Assembly: GCA_027578915.1 (NCBI GenBank)
Contig: JANBTT010000040.1
Span: 1-64,000, forward strand
DNA length: 64,000 bases
Direction of reading: 5' to 3'
Source: Coemansia sp. RSA 1200
Lineage: Eukaryota > Kickxellomycota > Kickxellomycetes > Kickxellales > Kickxellaceae
The position numbers and the translations under genes were made by a program. Positions 1 through 10,432 of this stretch are shown piece by piece. Position 1 is the first letter of the stretch. Each line of letters starts with the position of its first letter. A model generated the notes under the pieces. That model was not told the origin of the DNA, did no database searches, and saw nothing but the letters and a program-made list of their open reading frames with translations.

Positions 1-99
1 TTACGTTCCATCTGCAACGAATCCATTGAAGCGCCGCTGTTCGTGTGGCTATTTGCATGTGAGGCCCGCTGGATATGAGGCGTTATGTTAGGCTGGCCT

Positions 100-712
100 T
101 TATAGCTGGCTGAGCCAGCAACCCGAGACGATTTTGCTACAGCCGAATAATAACAGACGCTTTAGTATTATTGCTTTCAGAACCTTGGCATGAAATTCAC
201 TAACGTCATAAATAATTGGTCTCTTACACTGTGAATTCGACTGCCTTTGCCTCTTTGGCTTGCTTGGCGTTACAGCGTCAACTGGTATTTTATTTGGTGT
301 TCTCGGCGGCGACTTTTCAAAAGAACGGCGTCTTTTGCCTTTGTTATCGTCAGTAGAGATTATTCTAAAAAAGACGTGTTTGTAAATGTACAGATTCCAA
401 AATATAATAGAGTAGAGCAAGGACAACGAGTAAGAAAGAAAAATAAAACAAATGAAAAAAGAGAAAAGATTGGCACTGCTTGGCACTAATACTCTTTGCA
501 AATTTCTCATTGGCTTGCAATGTTTACACTTTTCCCTTAACTTCTCAGTCATGTTTACTTTTATTCCCGGAAAATACGCTGATTTATTACCAATCAGATT
601 TGCTGGGCCTACATCTAGAGCCCCCAGTATCTTGTGTTTAGAGCCACACAAACATAAAACTTATAAAATGAAATGCAATGATGACAGTTTGAACCGCCTG
701 CGTTGAAAACAT
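100..712 (-). pseudogene. Decayed fragment of an unknown gene family (copy 1)
   Basis: I do not recognise this family. Read on the minus strand, 712 to about 661 encodes an FNAGGSNCHHC motif, and further downstream LDVGPANLIGNKSAYF. Both blocks have clear counterparts in the copy near 53 kb (FNAGGPNCHHC and SDVDSTYPIDNKSNFF). After these comes KCKHCK, which with NCHHC could form paired metal ligands, then a basic Ser/Pro-rich tail (SPPRTPNKIPVD, PSKPKRQRQ) that looks nuclear. A possible intron runs from GTATTAG just after the MRNLQR codons to TTTTTTAG, joining the two ORF halves. The exon found upstream in the other copy is missing here, and a stop lies just before the FNAGG motif. I read it as a truncated, decaying copy; it could instead be a rapidly evolving multi-exon gene. 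Confidence 0.4.
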
Positions 713-1137
713 TCAGCTAGTCCATGTAGTGTTTATATATGCGTGTCTCAAAAACAATAAGAATAATAACATGCCATTAGCTAATTCAATTACTGCAGTG
801 TGGGCATTGAATTGCGCTGGTTGGTGTATATACATGTAAAACGAGGCCAATTACAATATTATAGTGATATGCATGTTTGTCACTAAAGGTTTCTATACCT
901 TTTTTTTAGCTTTTATAGTATTTCTAATTTATTTTTTATATTGTGTAATTTTCACAACTTTATAAACCCCAAAGATATGCGTCAAAATTTCAATTATTTT
1001 CCAGAGTGCAGAAAATAGAGCAAGTTTTATTTACAAAAAAGCTAGCTAACTCAGTGGAATGATGGCAACCATAAAGATTGCTGTTCATGTACTTCGCCAA
1101 CGCACGAAGGCTGGGTTTTTAATGCTATGGAGACAGG
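713..1137. other. AT-rich intergenic stretch
   Basis: About 425 bases of AT-rich sequence with short homopolymer runs. I see no ORF with protein-like composition, no tRNA-like boxes and no repeat shared with the rest of the window. Confidence 0.5.
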
Positions 1138-1395
1138 TCACTTGGAATTTTTATTTACTACCACATATCCTTCTAATGGCTTTGTACTTGCTTTAGCGTT
1201 AATAAATGTATTATCTATTCTGTTATCCAAATCGCTCCCATTATATCCCTCTTTTTTTAATAGCCTTGTTAATTCGGCACTTGTTTGGGATTTAGCTTGT
1301 GCTTTTGCGTCTTTCTTATCCTTTGCTGATCCTATTATTAATAAATACGTTTCATCATCGTGTGGGCCCTTATAGTAGACATAATATTCTGACAT
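1138..1395 (-). CDS. Small hypothetical protein (85 aa)
   Basis: I do not recognise this protein. The ATG at 1395 opens an 85-residue frame starting MSEYYVYYKG. Its first 22 residues look like beta strands. A Lys/Ala/Asp-rich stretch that could form a helix follows (AKDKKDAKAQAKSQ), and it ends in GYVVVNK. The composition is more protein-like than that of the overlapping plus-strand frame. It has no signal peptide or membrane segment and stands alone in AT-rich DNA. A beta-alpha-beta small protein or a degraded exon are both possible. Function unknown. Confidence 0.4.
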   Translation of the reverse strand: MSEYYVYYKGPHDDETYLLIIGSAKDKKDAKAQAKSQTSAELTRLLKKEGYNGSDLDNRIDNTFINAKASTKPLEGYVVVNKNSK

Positions 1396-2178
1396 TTTTG
1401 GAAAAGTTGAGGACAAAATGATATACCACGAGAAAAATTATAATGTGGGAGTTTCATCCAAATTTATATGTCAGTTTACCATTCTATTCCATTACAATTT
1501 CAATATTGAATAAAGTTGTCCGAAATAGCCGCAAAATTATTTGTACTGCATATTTGTTGAATAATTAATTAATGAGTTAATATATACGCTTTAGGATTTA
1601 TGTCTGTGTCTAAATTCGGTAAGGATAGACGCATGATACTCTAGCAAGGCAAATTTACACAAATATTTTTTATTATAGCCCAGTTCTAGTTAAACATAAA
1701 GTCTTTGTTGTTAGCCAAAAGTTATTTTTCTAGCATCCAGTCGTTATTTTACTTTTGTGGAATAGAGCTGTGTGAGAGAGTATCTTTGTTAGTGATTAGA
1801 AAATATATACTATTACAGCTAAATAAAGCCAAATCTCAGACCTTAACCTGTTGAATGGATATGCAAACCAGCCTTGTGGAATTTTGAAAAACAGTTAACA
1901 TAGTTTCCAATCCTCGCACATAAGCTGGTGTCTTTTGTATAAAGAGGTTTGCAAGCGTGATCAGCTCAGGAGATTGGATGACCATAACGGAAATATATGC
2001 GAAATGACTAAAGTCTAGTTAGTCAAAACAGGTAAAATTGAAATGAAACTAGTAGAGGTTGGGGATGGGGGTTATAGCAAATTATATGCACATTGCATTT
2101 CTAATTTATTGCCAGCCAGACACTAAGAAAAAAGAAATACATAAAAATACTCTTGCATGTAAATCACACCAACACCAT
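1396..2178. other. AT-rich intergenic stretch downstream of the MATE gene
   Basis: About 780 bases, AT-rich. The right end is the 3' side of the MATE transporter gene. No gene, RNA or repeat recognised. Confidence 0.5.
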
Positions 2179-3714
2179 TTACTCTGAACTGGTATTTTCT
2201 GCATTAACTCTGCTGCTATCCTTGAGCCGGAGTAAGCAAATACGAACCTCGTCTTTCCAGTCAATAAGCATAAAGATGTAGATGGCATGAAACGTAATCC
2301 CAATAAAGAGACCAACACATATACCACACCATAGACCAACAGTCTCCATATGTCTTACGTATCCCAGATACAAAGCAGCGGGCAAAGAGAATGCGTAATG
2401 CCCAACAGTGCGGACACTTGCGCTAATATTTTGGCGTCCCAGCCCACGCAGTATGGCAGAAAGCACGCAATTGACACCATCGCCCAAAATGACTATGCAC
2501 ACAATTGGAAGTAGCTTTAACGCCTCTCTAATCACAGCAGGATCATTTGTGTACACGGGCAACCATTTATTGCCAAGGAACCACAATCCTAAACAGCTTA
2601 TCGTCACAATAAACGCAGCTCCTAGTAATCCCACGATGGCATCTATACGCGCCTGGCGAGGCTTGGCATCGCCAATTAGATTGCCAATGCGAGGACCAAC
2701 AGCAAATCCAATACCATTGCTGAAATGATATAAAATTACAGATGTGTTGAACACAACGGCGCTTGCTGCAAGCTGGTCGTGTCCAAAATACGAAGCTCCA
2801 AGAGAAAGCAGCTCAAAACTAATCCAGTCAACGGCCACAGTTATCACCGTAGGTATCGCAACACTGTAAAAGGCCCACATGTCGCGGAATGCACTTCGTT
2901 TCCAGCCGCCCCATGTCTCTACGGCTGAGCTGAAGCGGACATACAAAAGCAATGCAACTAACATTATGCTATTGGAAATGCAGTTGACAAGGGGCGCGCC
3001 CTTGAATCCTATGCCAAACATTGGTGACCGCACGAGCAAATAGCAGTTGAGCCAATGAATTGGTGCAACAACCGCCGTGATTATTGCGCCTGGCTTCATA
3101 ATTCCTTGTGCTTGCAGATAGCGTTTTGTGGCTTCAAACAGACCAAATGGCAGCGTATTTAGAATCTGGATACGCAAGTACTGCCCGGAAAGATTTGCAA
3201 TCTCTGGATCCTGTCCAATAAACAGCAAAAGTCTTTTAGCATTCCACATTATTGGAGCGGCAATAACAAAGTGGGCGAAAATAGCAATGATACCTCGCTG
3301 GTAATGGAACCCAACAAGCGTCTTGTCGCGGGAGGCAGTGAATGCAGTGCTGCAAAACGTATCTAACGTCGAAGCAAGCCCAAATATTGGTGCCGTTGCA
3401 ACAAAAATATTGAATGTTATAGCAAGAGCCATGGCACCTAATGCTTTTGCGCCCAAGTGGCCGACAACTATCATATTCACAGTGAAAAACGACATCTCTA
3501 TCAGCAGTGTCAGTGTTGTAAATATACTCTTTGCTGTAATATACCTGAACTCTTTCTTGGCAGCCTGAATGAAAGACTCAGTGGTATCATTCTTTGCAAT
3601 TGTGATATCCAGGTCCGATAGTGAGGTTGAAAGAAGTGGCGCTGTTTCGTTGTTATCTGGCCTCTCGTTTATCTCTTGGGTGGTGCTGCTCTGTTGAGCT
3701 TCAGGAATTGTCAT
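2179..3714 (-). CDS. MATE family multidrug/toxin extrusion transporter
   Basis: A 511-residue membrane protein of the usual length for a eukaryotic MATE exporter, a cation-coupled antiporter that removes organic compounds from the cytosol across the plasma or vacuolar membrane. A polar tail of about 50 residues (poly-Ser/Thr and acidic) precedes roughly twelve hydrophobic segments. MATE hallmarks include VGHLGAKALGAMALA in the first domain, an RYLQAQGI segment about residue 185, and AVGPRIGNLIGD, the family's second-repeat VGxxLG-type motif. The ATG at 3714 is the first in frame and matches an N-terminal cytosolic tail. The nearest fungal relatives by architecture are yeast ERC1-type MATEs. 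The substrate cannot be told from sequence. The CYM1-type gene lies upstream on the same strand with its own promoter. Confidence 0.93.
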   Translation of the reverse strand: MTIPEAQQSSTTQEINERPDNNETAPLLSTSLSDLDITIAKNDTTESFIQAAKKEFRYITAKSIFTTLTLLIEMSFFTVNMIVVGHLGAKALGAMALAITFNIFVATAPIFGLASTLDTFCSTAFTASRDKTLVGFHYQRGIIAIFAHFVIAAPIMWNAKRLLLFIGQDPEIANLSGQYLRIQILNTLPFGLFEATKRYLQAQGIMKPGAIITAVVAPIHWLNCYLLVRSPMFGIGFKGAPLVNCISNSIMLVALLLYVRFSSAVETWGGWKRSAFRDMWAFYSVAIPTVITVAVDWISFELLSLGASYFGHDQLAASAVVFNTSVILYHFSNGIGFAVGPRIGNLIGDAKPRQARIDAIVGLLGAAFIVTISCLGLWFLGNKWLPVYTNDPAVIREALKLLPIVCIVILGDGVNCVLSAILRGLGRQNISASVRTVGHYAFSLPAALYLGYVRHMETVGLWCGICVGLFIGITFHAIYIFMLIDWKDEVRICLLRLKDSSRVNAENTSSE

Positions 3715-4199
3715 TTTCCTTTTATTTCTGTTCTATCACTAGATGCAAGTGTGCTGGTATAATTGTGTGAAAATGAAAGTAGCGAAATTTCCAGTGGATA
3801 ATAGAAAATGAAATAATTAAAAAAAAAGAAATACAAACTGGTCTCTAAACATCACCTCATATACACACAAAGTTGCCATTTTTATATCATGAAAAAAATA
3901 TGTGAAGCTTCATATTTAAAAAAAGGTTGGAATATCTGAATAAGACACATTACAAAGTGATAGAGACATGTGAGAGCGTATTTGAAAAAAAAAAAAGAAA
4001 AATGGAAAAGCTTACATAAAGAGTAAAATCTGATAAAGTCAACTTAAAATGCACAGATACCTCATATCATACTTCAATAAAAATGAACATGTATTAGAAT
4101 GTGTAATCGGAATAGCCACAGCCCATATGCCCAGCTATTGTTTTTATTACTAAAAAGCGTATCAAAAAAGTAGTGACTCTTTTTTTGGTTAGAGGGCTC
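3715..4199. other. Promoter region of the MATE gene and 3' side of CYM1
   Basis: 485 bases, AT-rich with A-runs. It must hold the promoter of the minus-strand MATE gene and the polyadenylation region of the CYM1-type gene. No discrete motif stands out. Confidence 0.4.
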
Positions 4200-7100
4200 C
4201 TACTGGAGATGAACACGCTTCCACTCGCCAGATATTGCAAGCCCCTCCTCGCCAATAACAGCAACGGACGAAGAAGAAGACTCGGATGGAGAGGCCAAGT
4301 ACTTTGCAGCCACGTCCTTCAGATCATTAGCCGAGACATCAAAGAACAGCTCACGTCTCTCCTGGCGCATATCGTCGGTAATTCCTGTAGTAAAGTACGA
4401 CATTCCTTCCTCGGAGACCGAGAGCGGGGTATCAAGGTCGCCAAAGACCGAGAGTTTGGCCTCCGTCAGCTCCCTCTCTGAAATCGAGTGCTCATTAGTG
4501 ATCCACTCAACCGAGCGCGCAAACGTCTTGATCGTGTCTAGAGGTGACGGATCGCGGTACGAGTAGAAGCTAAAGACTCCCTGGAGCGCAGAGAACGATG
4601 CACCGCCCCCGTACGCGCCGTTGCGTTCCCGGATCTCGCGGTGCAGGTAGTTGGGCGTCAGGAACTTGGCCAGCAGCTGCAGTTTGACGCTGTCACCGTG
4701 CATGTACGGAACGGTGCGCGTTGACTTTGCTGCGTAGTTGGTGGCAAACGGAAGCGGGCAGAAGAAGCGCTGGCTGGTTGCTGCAAATTTGGCCTCGGAT
4801 GCAGCGGTAGCAGGGGAAGAAGAAGAGGCAGTTTGCTGCGTTCCATTACCGGTCGCCAATGAAGAATCAGGAGCAGAAGGGGCGCCGCTGTCCACGACAT
4901 CCTTGCGTTGAGGATACGAGGCCAGGAAGCTGTCAAGCGCGGCCTGGTTGGAGTCGACACTACCGGCGCTTGTGGTGATGGCGGTGCGCATAGTCATTCT
5001 GTTGAACACGACCTCCTGGACCTGCTTGAGCTTCGCAACAACGGGCGCCAAATCCTTGAGACGAGCCAGATCGCTGATGAACTTGACCTGCGCGATGCCA
5101 TGCAGGGACTCGTTGGCCTGCATCTCGGGCGTCAATGTGGAGGCCGAGAGACGGCGCGCATACAGGTGGCCAGAATCGGCAACATCGTTGAACATGTTAG
5201 TCGACAGGGCATTGAGGAGGGCACGCAGTCTGTTTGTGTTGTCAAAGTTCGTCTCGCGCACAAGCTCAAGAACAAGATCGTACATGGCTGGAATGTGGTG
5301 GTCCAGACAGTGCGAGCCAAAGGAGACGCCGGCCTCGATGTGACCCAGATGCGCGACATCCGTGGTCACAAAGGGCGAGAACGAGATGCCGCCAGTGTGG
5401 AGGCGGATGTCGGTTTCAATCTCGGGCATGTCGCGTGAGCGCGTGCCAAGGTATGTCAGGGCATCACAGAACAGCGGCATGTAGGGAAGCAGATCCGGGT
5501 GCTTTTCGCGCACATCGTTGATGGAGCGGAAGTAGCTGATGCCGTTGGTTGCCGTCGAGCGCCACTGCACAGGCACACAGTCGCCGGCAACACCCATGTC
5601 CAGCGCGTATCTGGCGGAACGCTCGGCCACATCGCTGATGGCAAGTGTCGGCAGCACCGACAGATCCGGCTCAGTCATCTGCTCGTCGGCAAGAAGCTTG
5701 TTCTTTGCGTCGATCTGCGCAAGGTCAGAGCTGGAGAGCGAGGCAAGCTTGGTCTGGATCATCTCCTGCTCACGCTGGTCCAGCTGCTGGCTGTGCTTCG
5801 GGTCCGCCAGCATCACGTACTTGAGCTTGTGCTTGCTGTCAATGAAGTAGCGGTCCGCCAGCGTCTCAAAGTACTTGCCGCGCTCAACATCGGCGCGTAG
5901 GCGGGCGACATTCTCGCTGACCTTCAGGTACTCCACGGGATCTACACCGTGGAACCAGCCGGTGGACACCGACTTCATCAGCTGGAGCCCAAAGTCCGCC
6001 GTCTTGTGCTTGTACGCAAGCTCGACGCTAGCAAGCGCCGCATCGATGCGTCTGCGCTCGAATCCCTCGTCCCTTACTCGTGCAAACGTCTCGCCAACCA
6101 GCGTCTCGACGCGCGGAATATCCTTGTCGGCCATTCCCTGCAATCCGACCGAGAGCGATGACTGGCGCGTGTACGGGCTGTATCCGGTGTTTGCGCTGTA
6201 ATCGGCGCCGATGTGCGAGTCGATCAGCGCCTTGTGCATCGGCGCCGACGTCCCGTTGAGAAGAAGCGACGAGAAGATGCTCATCGAGAAGGTCTCGTAC
6301 ACGTTGCGCATATCGTTGGTCAGATACGAGATCGAGAACTTTGTCTGCTTGTCGGCGGTGCCAACGCTCTCGACGGGGCCAAACTCGGTGACCTGCTTCT
6401 CGCCAAACGGCACAACATCCATCGGCACGACGGGCGGCTCCAGCCTGGTGTACGAGCCGATGACGCGGTCCACGCGCTGGAGCTGGGGAGCAAGCGGGAA
6501 GCTGCCGTACGAGTAGAACCGCGCGTTGCTCGGATGGTAGCGGGTGCGGTGGAACTCGACGAGCTGGGTGTGCGTCAGATCGGGAATGAAGGCAGGGTCG
6601 CCGCCGCTGACGTACTGGTACGTGGTGCCTGGGAACAGCTGCTGCTCGGCGCGCGTGGCAAACAGACTGCCGGCATCCGAGAACGCACCCTTCATCTCGT
6701 TGTACACCACGCCCTTGAGCTGCCAGCTAGACGCAGTGTCTCCCGGGTCGCTGCGCTCCAGCCGCCAACCCTCCTGGCGGAAATCCACCTCGCGCAGCGT
6801 AGGACGGAACACAGCGTCCAGATACACCGCCTGCAGGTTCTCGTAGTCGGTGGAGTTCATCGTGGCAAACGGATACTGCGTGTAATCGTGCGCCGTCCAG
6901 GCGTTCATGAACGTCGACATTGAGCGGTTGAGCATCTTGAAGAACGGATCGCGTACCGGGTACTTTTCAGATCCGCACAACGTGGTGTGCTCCAGAATGT
7001 GCGGTACGCCTGTGCTGTCGCTCACCGATGTGCCAAACCCAACGCTAAAGACGTTGTTCCGGTCGTCGCGGTCGATGTGCAGCCACTCGGCACCCGTTGC

Positions 7101-7394
7101 GGCGTGTCGCAGACGAACCGCCTTGAGCTTCAGTTCGTCGACGCCCTGCACGTCCTGCACCACAAACCCATGCATCTCGTCTCCAGCACGCAGAGTGCCT
7201 GCCGAACCAGATGTAGCTGCCTCACCAGTGCTCTTGGCTTCGCGCGATCCGAACGACGGCGTGAAGCGGCGCCGCTGAGGCAGGAGGCTCGAGACAGCAG
7301 GCGACCGGAGTCCTCCGGCCAACGTCATCCACCCCCTGCTGCTGCTACTGGCTGCCTTTAAGAATCGTGCACCACTTGCCGCTCTACTTTGCAT
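4200..7394 (-). CDS. CYM1: Mitochondrial presequence protease (PreP/Cym1 type, M16C metalloprotease)
   Basis: A 1064-residue zinc protease of the M16C (pitrilysin) family that degrades cleaved presequences and other short peptides in the mitochondrial matrix. The N-terminus is rich in Arg/Ser and lacks acidic residues for about 50 positions, as expected of a matrix targeting sequence. The inverted zinc motif HILEH lies at residues 132-136 (H132, E135, H136). The third ligand is E233 in YNEMKG, 101 residues after H132, the same spacing I recall for human PreP. A RNGAYGGGAS block near the C-terminus is typical of the substrate-binding second half. A low-complexity Ser/Ala/Thr insert lies between residues about 820 and 860. 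The full family length is present with no break. It is divergently transcribed from APC2, 414 bp away. Confidence 0.96.
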   Translation of the reverse strand: MQSRAASGARFLKAASSSSRGWMTLAGGLRSPAVSSLLPQRRRFTPSFGSREAKSTGEAATSGSAGTLRAGDEMHGFVVQDVQGVDELKLKAVRLRHAATGAEWLHIDRDDRNNVFSVGFGTSVSDSTGVPHILEHTTLCGSEKYPVRDPFFKMLNRSMSTFMNAWTAHDYTQYPFATMNSTDYENLQAVYLDAVFRPTLREVDFRQEGWRLERSDPGDTASSWQLKGVVYNEMKGAFSDAGSLFATRAEQQLFPGTTYQYVSGGDPAFIPDLTHTQLVEFHRTRYHPSNARFYSYGSFPLAPQLQRVDRVIGSYTRLEPPVVPMDVVPFGEKQVTEFGPVESVGTADKQTKFSISYLTNDMRNVYETFSMSIFSSLLLNGTSAPMHKALIDSHIGADYSANTGYSPYTRQSSLSVGLQGMADKDIPRVETLVGETFARVRDEGFERRRIDAALASVELAYKHKTADFGLQLMKSVSTGWFHGVDPVEYLKVSENVARLRADVERGKYFETLADRYFIDSKHKLKYVMLADPKHSQQLDQREQEMIQTKLASLSSSDLAQIDAKNKLLADEQMTEPDLSVLPTLAISDVAERSARYALDMGVAGDCVPVQWRSTATNGISYFRSINDVREKHPDLLPYMPLFCDALTYLGTRSRDMPEIETDIRLHTGGISFSPFVTTDVAHLGHIEAGVSFGSHCLDHHIPAMYDLVLELVRETNFDNTNRLRALLNALSTNMFNDVADSGHLYARRLSASTLTPEMQANESLHGIAQVKFISDLARLKDLAPVVAKLKQVQEVVFNRMTMRTAITTSAGSVDSNQAALDSFLASYPQRKDVVDSGAPSAPDSSLATGNGTQQTASSSSPATAASEAKFAATSQRFFCPLPFATNYAAKSTRTVPYMHGDSVKLQLLAKFLTPNYLHREIRERNGAYGGGASFSALQGVFSFYSYRDPSPLDTIKTFARSVEWITNEHSISERELTEAKLSVFGDLDTPLSVSEEGMSYFTTGITDDMRQERRELFFDVSANDLKDVAAKYLASPSESSSSSVAVIGEEGLAISGEWKRVHLQ

Positions 7395-7808
7395 TCTCGC
7401 AATTTTGTTGTTTCAGTCTACAAATAGGACCCCGAATCTAATGAAGAGTAGAATAGACAAGACAAATAAAAGAAGAATATATTACAACGAAAAAGTCGAT
7501 CGAGGATGGAAGAGGGGACTATAGAGGAAACGAGAGAAAAAAAAAGGAAGGGAAAGAAGAGGTTGATGTAATTTTTTTTCTATTGCTGACGCTGATACAG
7601 ATAAACCTCCGCATGTATGCTCTTTATTCCGCCTTCCCGTGAACGCTACCAAAACCACTGATCAGCAATCAACAAGCACAACTGGCGCAATGCGAAGCCT
7701 GATGAGAAAAAGTAAAAAGATCTTGTTCTCCCGGTCCAAGTTGCTAACCGCACCATCCATCCATCCGATTTTCATTATTTCATTATTTCTTTCGTTCGCT
7801 CTCTAGTA
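7395..7808. promoter_or_regulatory. Shared divergent promoter of CYM1 and APC2
   Basis: 414 bases between two start codons that face away from each other, so it must contain both promoters unless the UTRs overlap. It contains purine-rich runs on the CYM1 side and a pyrimidine-rich stretch just before the APC2 ATG. No specific binding site is assigned. Confidence 0.55.
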
Positions 7809-10361
7809 ATGGACACAGCAGCCAGCGACCGGTGTGCCAGGCTGCCAGAGCCCGAACTCTTTGCGCTCGTGTCCAAAATAAAAGCCCACACGGCAAGCGC
7901 CGAAACCAATACCGTCTACCGACAACAGTGGCATCGGGACGTGGGGAGCGGGATCGATGCGCTAGCAACGGAGTACTGGGGCCGATTGCGGCAACTGCGG
8001 ACCGAGACAGTTCCCACAGACATCAGCAGCCCGAGCGCATCGATCCTGTTCTACGAGTTCCTGGGGGCGGTGACCCAGCTGCACAGCGAGTTCCGGCACC
8101 ACGCAACTGCGGCGATAAACAGCGACGAGAATAGTAGAGCCAGACGCGAGGTCCTGGCAACGCGCGCATGGGACGCGCTCATGTGCGGCGAACTGCTCGG
8201 CCTCAGCAACAACAATACCAATGACAGCGAATCGTGGCGCGTGGCAGAGTGGGTTGAGGAATGGGCGCACACCGCGGTGTCGGCGCTGGTGCATCTGGGC
8301 CGCTGCGTGCCGCCACTGCGGCTGTGTAGCGAGACAGGACTTGCGCACACCGCTGTAGCGTCGCTGGCGCGGTACTACGGAGCAACCGGGGGAGTACACG
8401 ATGTGCTGGGCATTGGCGTGGAGGAGGCGCACAAGCTGTCCCGATCAGACAATACGAGCACGAGCTTCGACGATCTGGATGACGAGGATCCGGCCGCCAG
8501 CGTCGACGAGCGCAGACGCCGCAAGTACTACCGCCATCTGAGCCGCGACTCGCAGACCGCCTGCGTGTTCGTCAACAGGTGCGCCGAGTCGTGCGCGATG
8601 CTCGTCGAGCTGGGGCTGGCCACTCGGGTGCGCGACCGGCTCGTCGCGGCCGTCGGTCGCGTTGCGCGCGACTCGGTCGATGCGCACGCCGCCCAGTGGG
8701 CCGACCCGAGTCTCGGCAGGATCGCGCACAGCGTGTGCATGGCGACGGCGACATTCGAGGCGCTGCTGCTACGCTTCGCTAGCACCAAGGAAAGGGAGAG
8801 GGAGGGGCTGCTGGCCGACCACGCGCGGCTCGCGGTGCTCCGCAGAATGGCGGGCCTGCGCACCCGCGAGCTGTTCGGCATCATCATCGACTACCCGGAG
8901 TCGCGCGCAGCAATCGACGATCTGCGCGCATGCGTGGGCGAGCTGAAGAGCATGCGCACGGTGGCGCTGGAGCTGCGCGACGCGATCCAGCGCCGGCTCC
9001 TGCATCCGGGCGCCACGACTGGCGATATCCTAACACAGTACGTGTCGGCGATCCGGTGTCTGCGACTGCTGGATCCGTCGAGCACGGTGCTGGAGATAGT
9101 GGCCCGGCCGATCCGCGCGTACCTGCGGGCGCGAGCCGACACCGTTGCGTGTATCGTGCAGGACATGGTTTCGGAGGATGGGAGCGAGCTGTTCGAGGAT
9201 CCCGCGGGAGCCGGCGGTCGGCGGGTGCTGGCGCTGATAAACATGGAGAGCGAGCCCGACGGCATCGTGTACGACGAGGAGTACGCGACCGACGGCGGCG
9301 GTTGGGAGCCGCTGCCGATCGAGGCGAAGACAGTGTACCGCACCGCGCAGCGTCGCGACGCCGACGTGCTGAGTCTCCTTGTCAGCATCTACGACACGCG
9401 GGACGTGTTTGTGCGCGAGTTCGAGACGCATCTGGAGCGCCAGCTGCTGCGGAGCGCGGACGCCGGCACGTGGGCCAACGTGGATCGCGAGATCAAGCAG
9501 GTCGAGATGATGAAGCTGCGGTTCGGCGATCTCGCCCTGGCGCGGTGCGAGGTCATGCTGAAGGACATCGCCGACTCGCGTCGCATTGCGCAGGGCGTCG
9601 CCGATGCGCGCGGCATGCACCCGGCGCCGCTGGCCACGGCTGTCGTGTCGCGCCAGTTCTGGTCGCCGCCCGACCCGCCCAACGAGCCGTTTGTCCTGCC
9701 CGAGCCGATGGCCGATCTCGCCGACCACTATGCGCGCACCTACCAGACCCTCAAGCCGGCGCGCACCCTCGAGTGGCGGAACGCGATGGGCCACGTGACG
9801 CTGGCTATCGAGCTGGCCGACCGGTCGCTGGAGCTGGCAGTCAAGCCCGCGCAGGCTGCCGTTCTGTTTGCGTTCCAGCAGCACGGGACGCGCACCGTGG
9901 CCGAGGCTGCCGAGAGCCTGGGCGCGTCGGCTGCGTTTGTGCTGCCGCGCATCCGGTTCTGGCAGGCGCGCGGGGTGCTCCGCGAGACGGCGTCCGGGTC
10001 CTTTGCCGTGGTTGAGGCCGAGAGCAGCAGCAATGCCAGCACCGGCGACAACGGTGAAAGGCACAGCAGCCATGGTGGCGCCAGCGAGGAGGAGGAGGAG
10101 GGGGGGGAAGAGGAGGAGGATGGCGCCGGCCAGGCAGCGTCGGGCGCCGCCAGCACAGAGGCCCTGCGCGTCAACTTCAAGTACATTGTCGGAATGCTCA
10201 CCAATCTCGGGCCGCTGCCGCTGGACCGCATCCGCAGCATGCTCAGCATGTTTGTTCCCGGCGAGACCACCACGCCCGAGGAGCTGCGCGCATTTCTGGC
10301 GCAGATGGTCCGCGAGGGCAGACTGGAGCTGGCCGACGGCACGTACCGGCTCCGACCGTAG
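7809..10361 (+). CDS. APC2: Anaphase-promoting complex subunit 2 (cullin subunit)
   Basis: An 850-residue APC2: the cullin-like scaffold that binds the RING subunit APC11 and forms the catalytic core of the APC/C ubiquitin ligase. The N-terminal 500 residues are helical cullin-repeat-like sequence. The cullin homology region starts around residue 520 (LLVSIYDTRDVFVREFE), with the EVMLKDIADS segment that corresponds to the cullin MxxD patch, and continues through RNAMGHVTLAIEL near residue 657. An acidic Glu-rich linker (about residues 758-775) leads to the C-terminal APC2 winged-helix domain (about 786-850, VNFKYIVGMLTNLGPLPLDRI). The gene is intron-free and GC-rich. It converges on ALG10, with only 71 bases between the two stop codons. 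Related in function to MAD2 and the candidate securin in this window. Confidence 0.94.
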   Translation: MDTAASDRCARLPEPELFALVSKIKAHTASAETNTVYRQQWHRDVGSGIDALATEYWGRLRQLRTETVPTDISSPSASILFYEFLGAVTQLHSEFRHHATAAINSDENSRARREVLATRAWDALMCGELLGLSNNNTNDSESWRVAEWVEEWAHTAVSALVHLGRCVPPLRLCSETGLAHTAVASLARYYGATGGVHDVLGIGVEEAHKLSRSDNTSTSFDDLDDEDPAASVDERRRRKYYRHLSRDSQTACVFVNRCAESCAMLVELGLATRVRDRLVAAVGRVARDSVDAHAAQWADPSLGRIAHSVCMATATFEALLLRFASTKEREREGLLADHARLAVLRRMAGLRTRELFGIIIDYPESRAAIDDLRACVGELKSMRTVALELRDAIQRRLLHPGATTGDILTQYVSAIRCLRLLDPSSTVLEIVARPIRAYLRARADTVACIVQDMVSEDGSELFEDPAGAGGRRVLALINMESEPDGIVYDEEYATDGGGWEPLPIEAKTVYRTAQRRDADVLSLLVSIYDTRDVFVREFETHLERQLLRSADAGTWANVDREIKQVEMMKLRFGDLALARCEVMLKDIADSRRIAQGVADARGMHPAPLATAVVSRQFWSPPDPPNEPFVLPEPMADLADHYARTYQTLKPARTLEWRNAMGHVTLAIELADRSLELAVKPAQAAVLFAFQQHGTRTVAEAAESLGASAAFVLPRIRFWQARGVLRETASGSFAVVEAESSSNASTGDNGERHSSHGGASEEEEEGGEEEEDGAGQAASGAASTEALRVNFKYIVGMLTNLGPLPLDRIRSMLSMFVPGETTTPEELRAFLAQMVREGRLELADGTYRLRP

Positions 10362-10432
10362 CAACAAGCAGCTGGGGGTTCCTTTCCTTTTTGCATTTTT
10401 CTACACGTGCACTTGCTTACTCATTTTATTTT

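Noticed and set aside
766..1060. A-box-like TAGCTAACTCAGTGG near 1,043 as a tRNA
   Set aside because: Spacing within the box is wrong and no B box follows.
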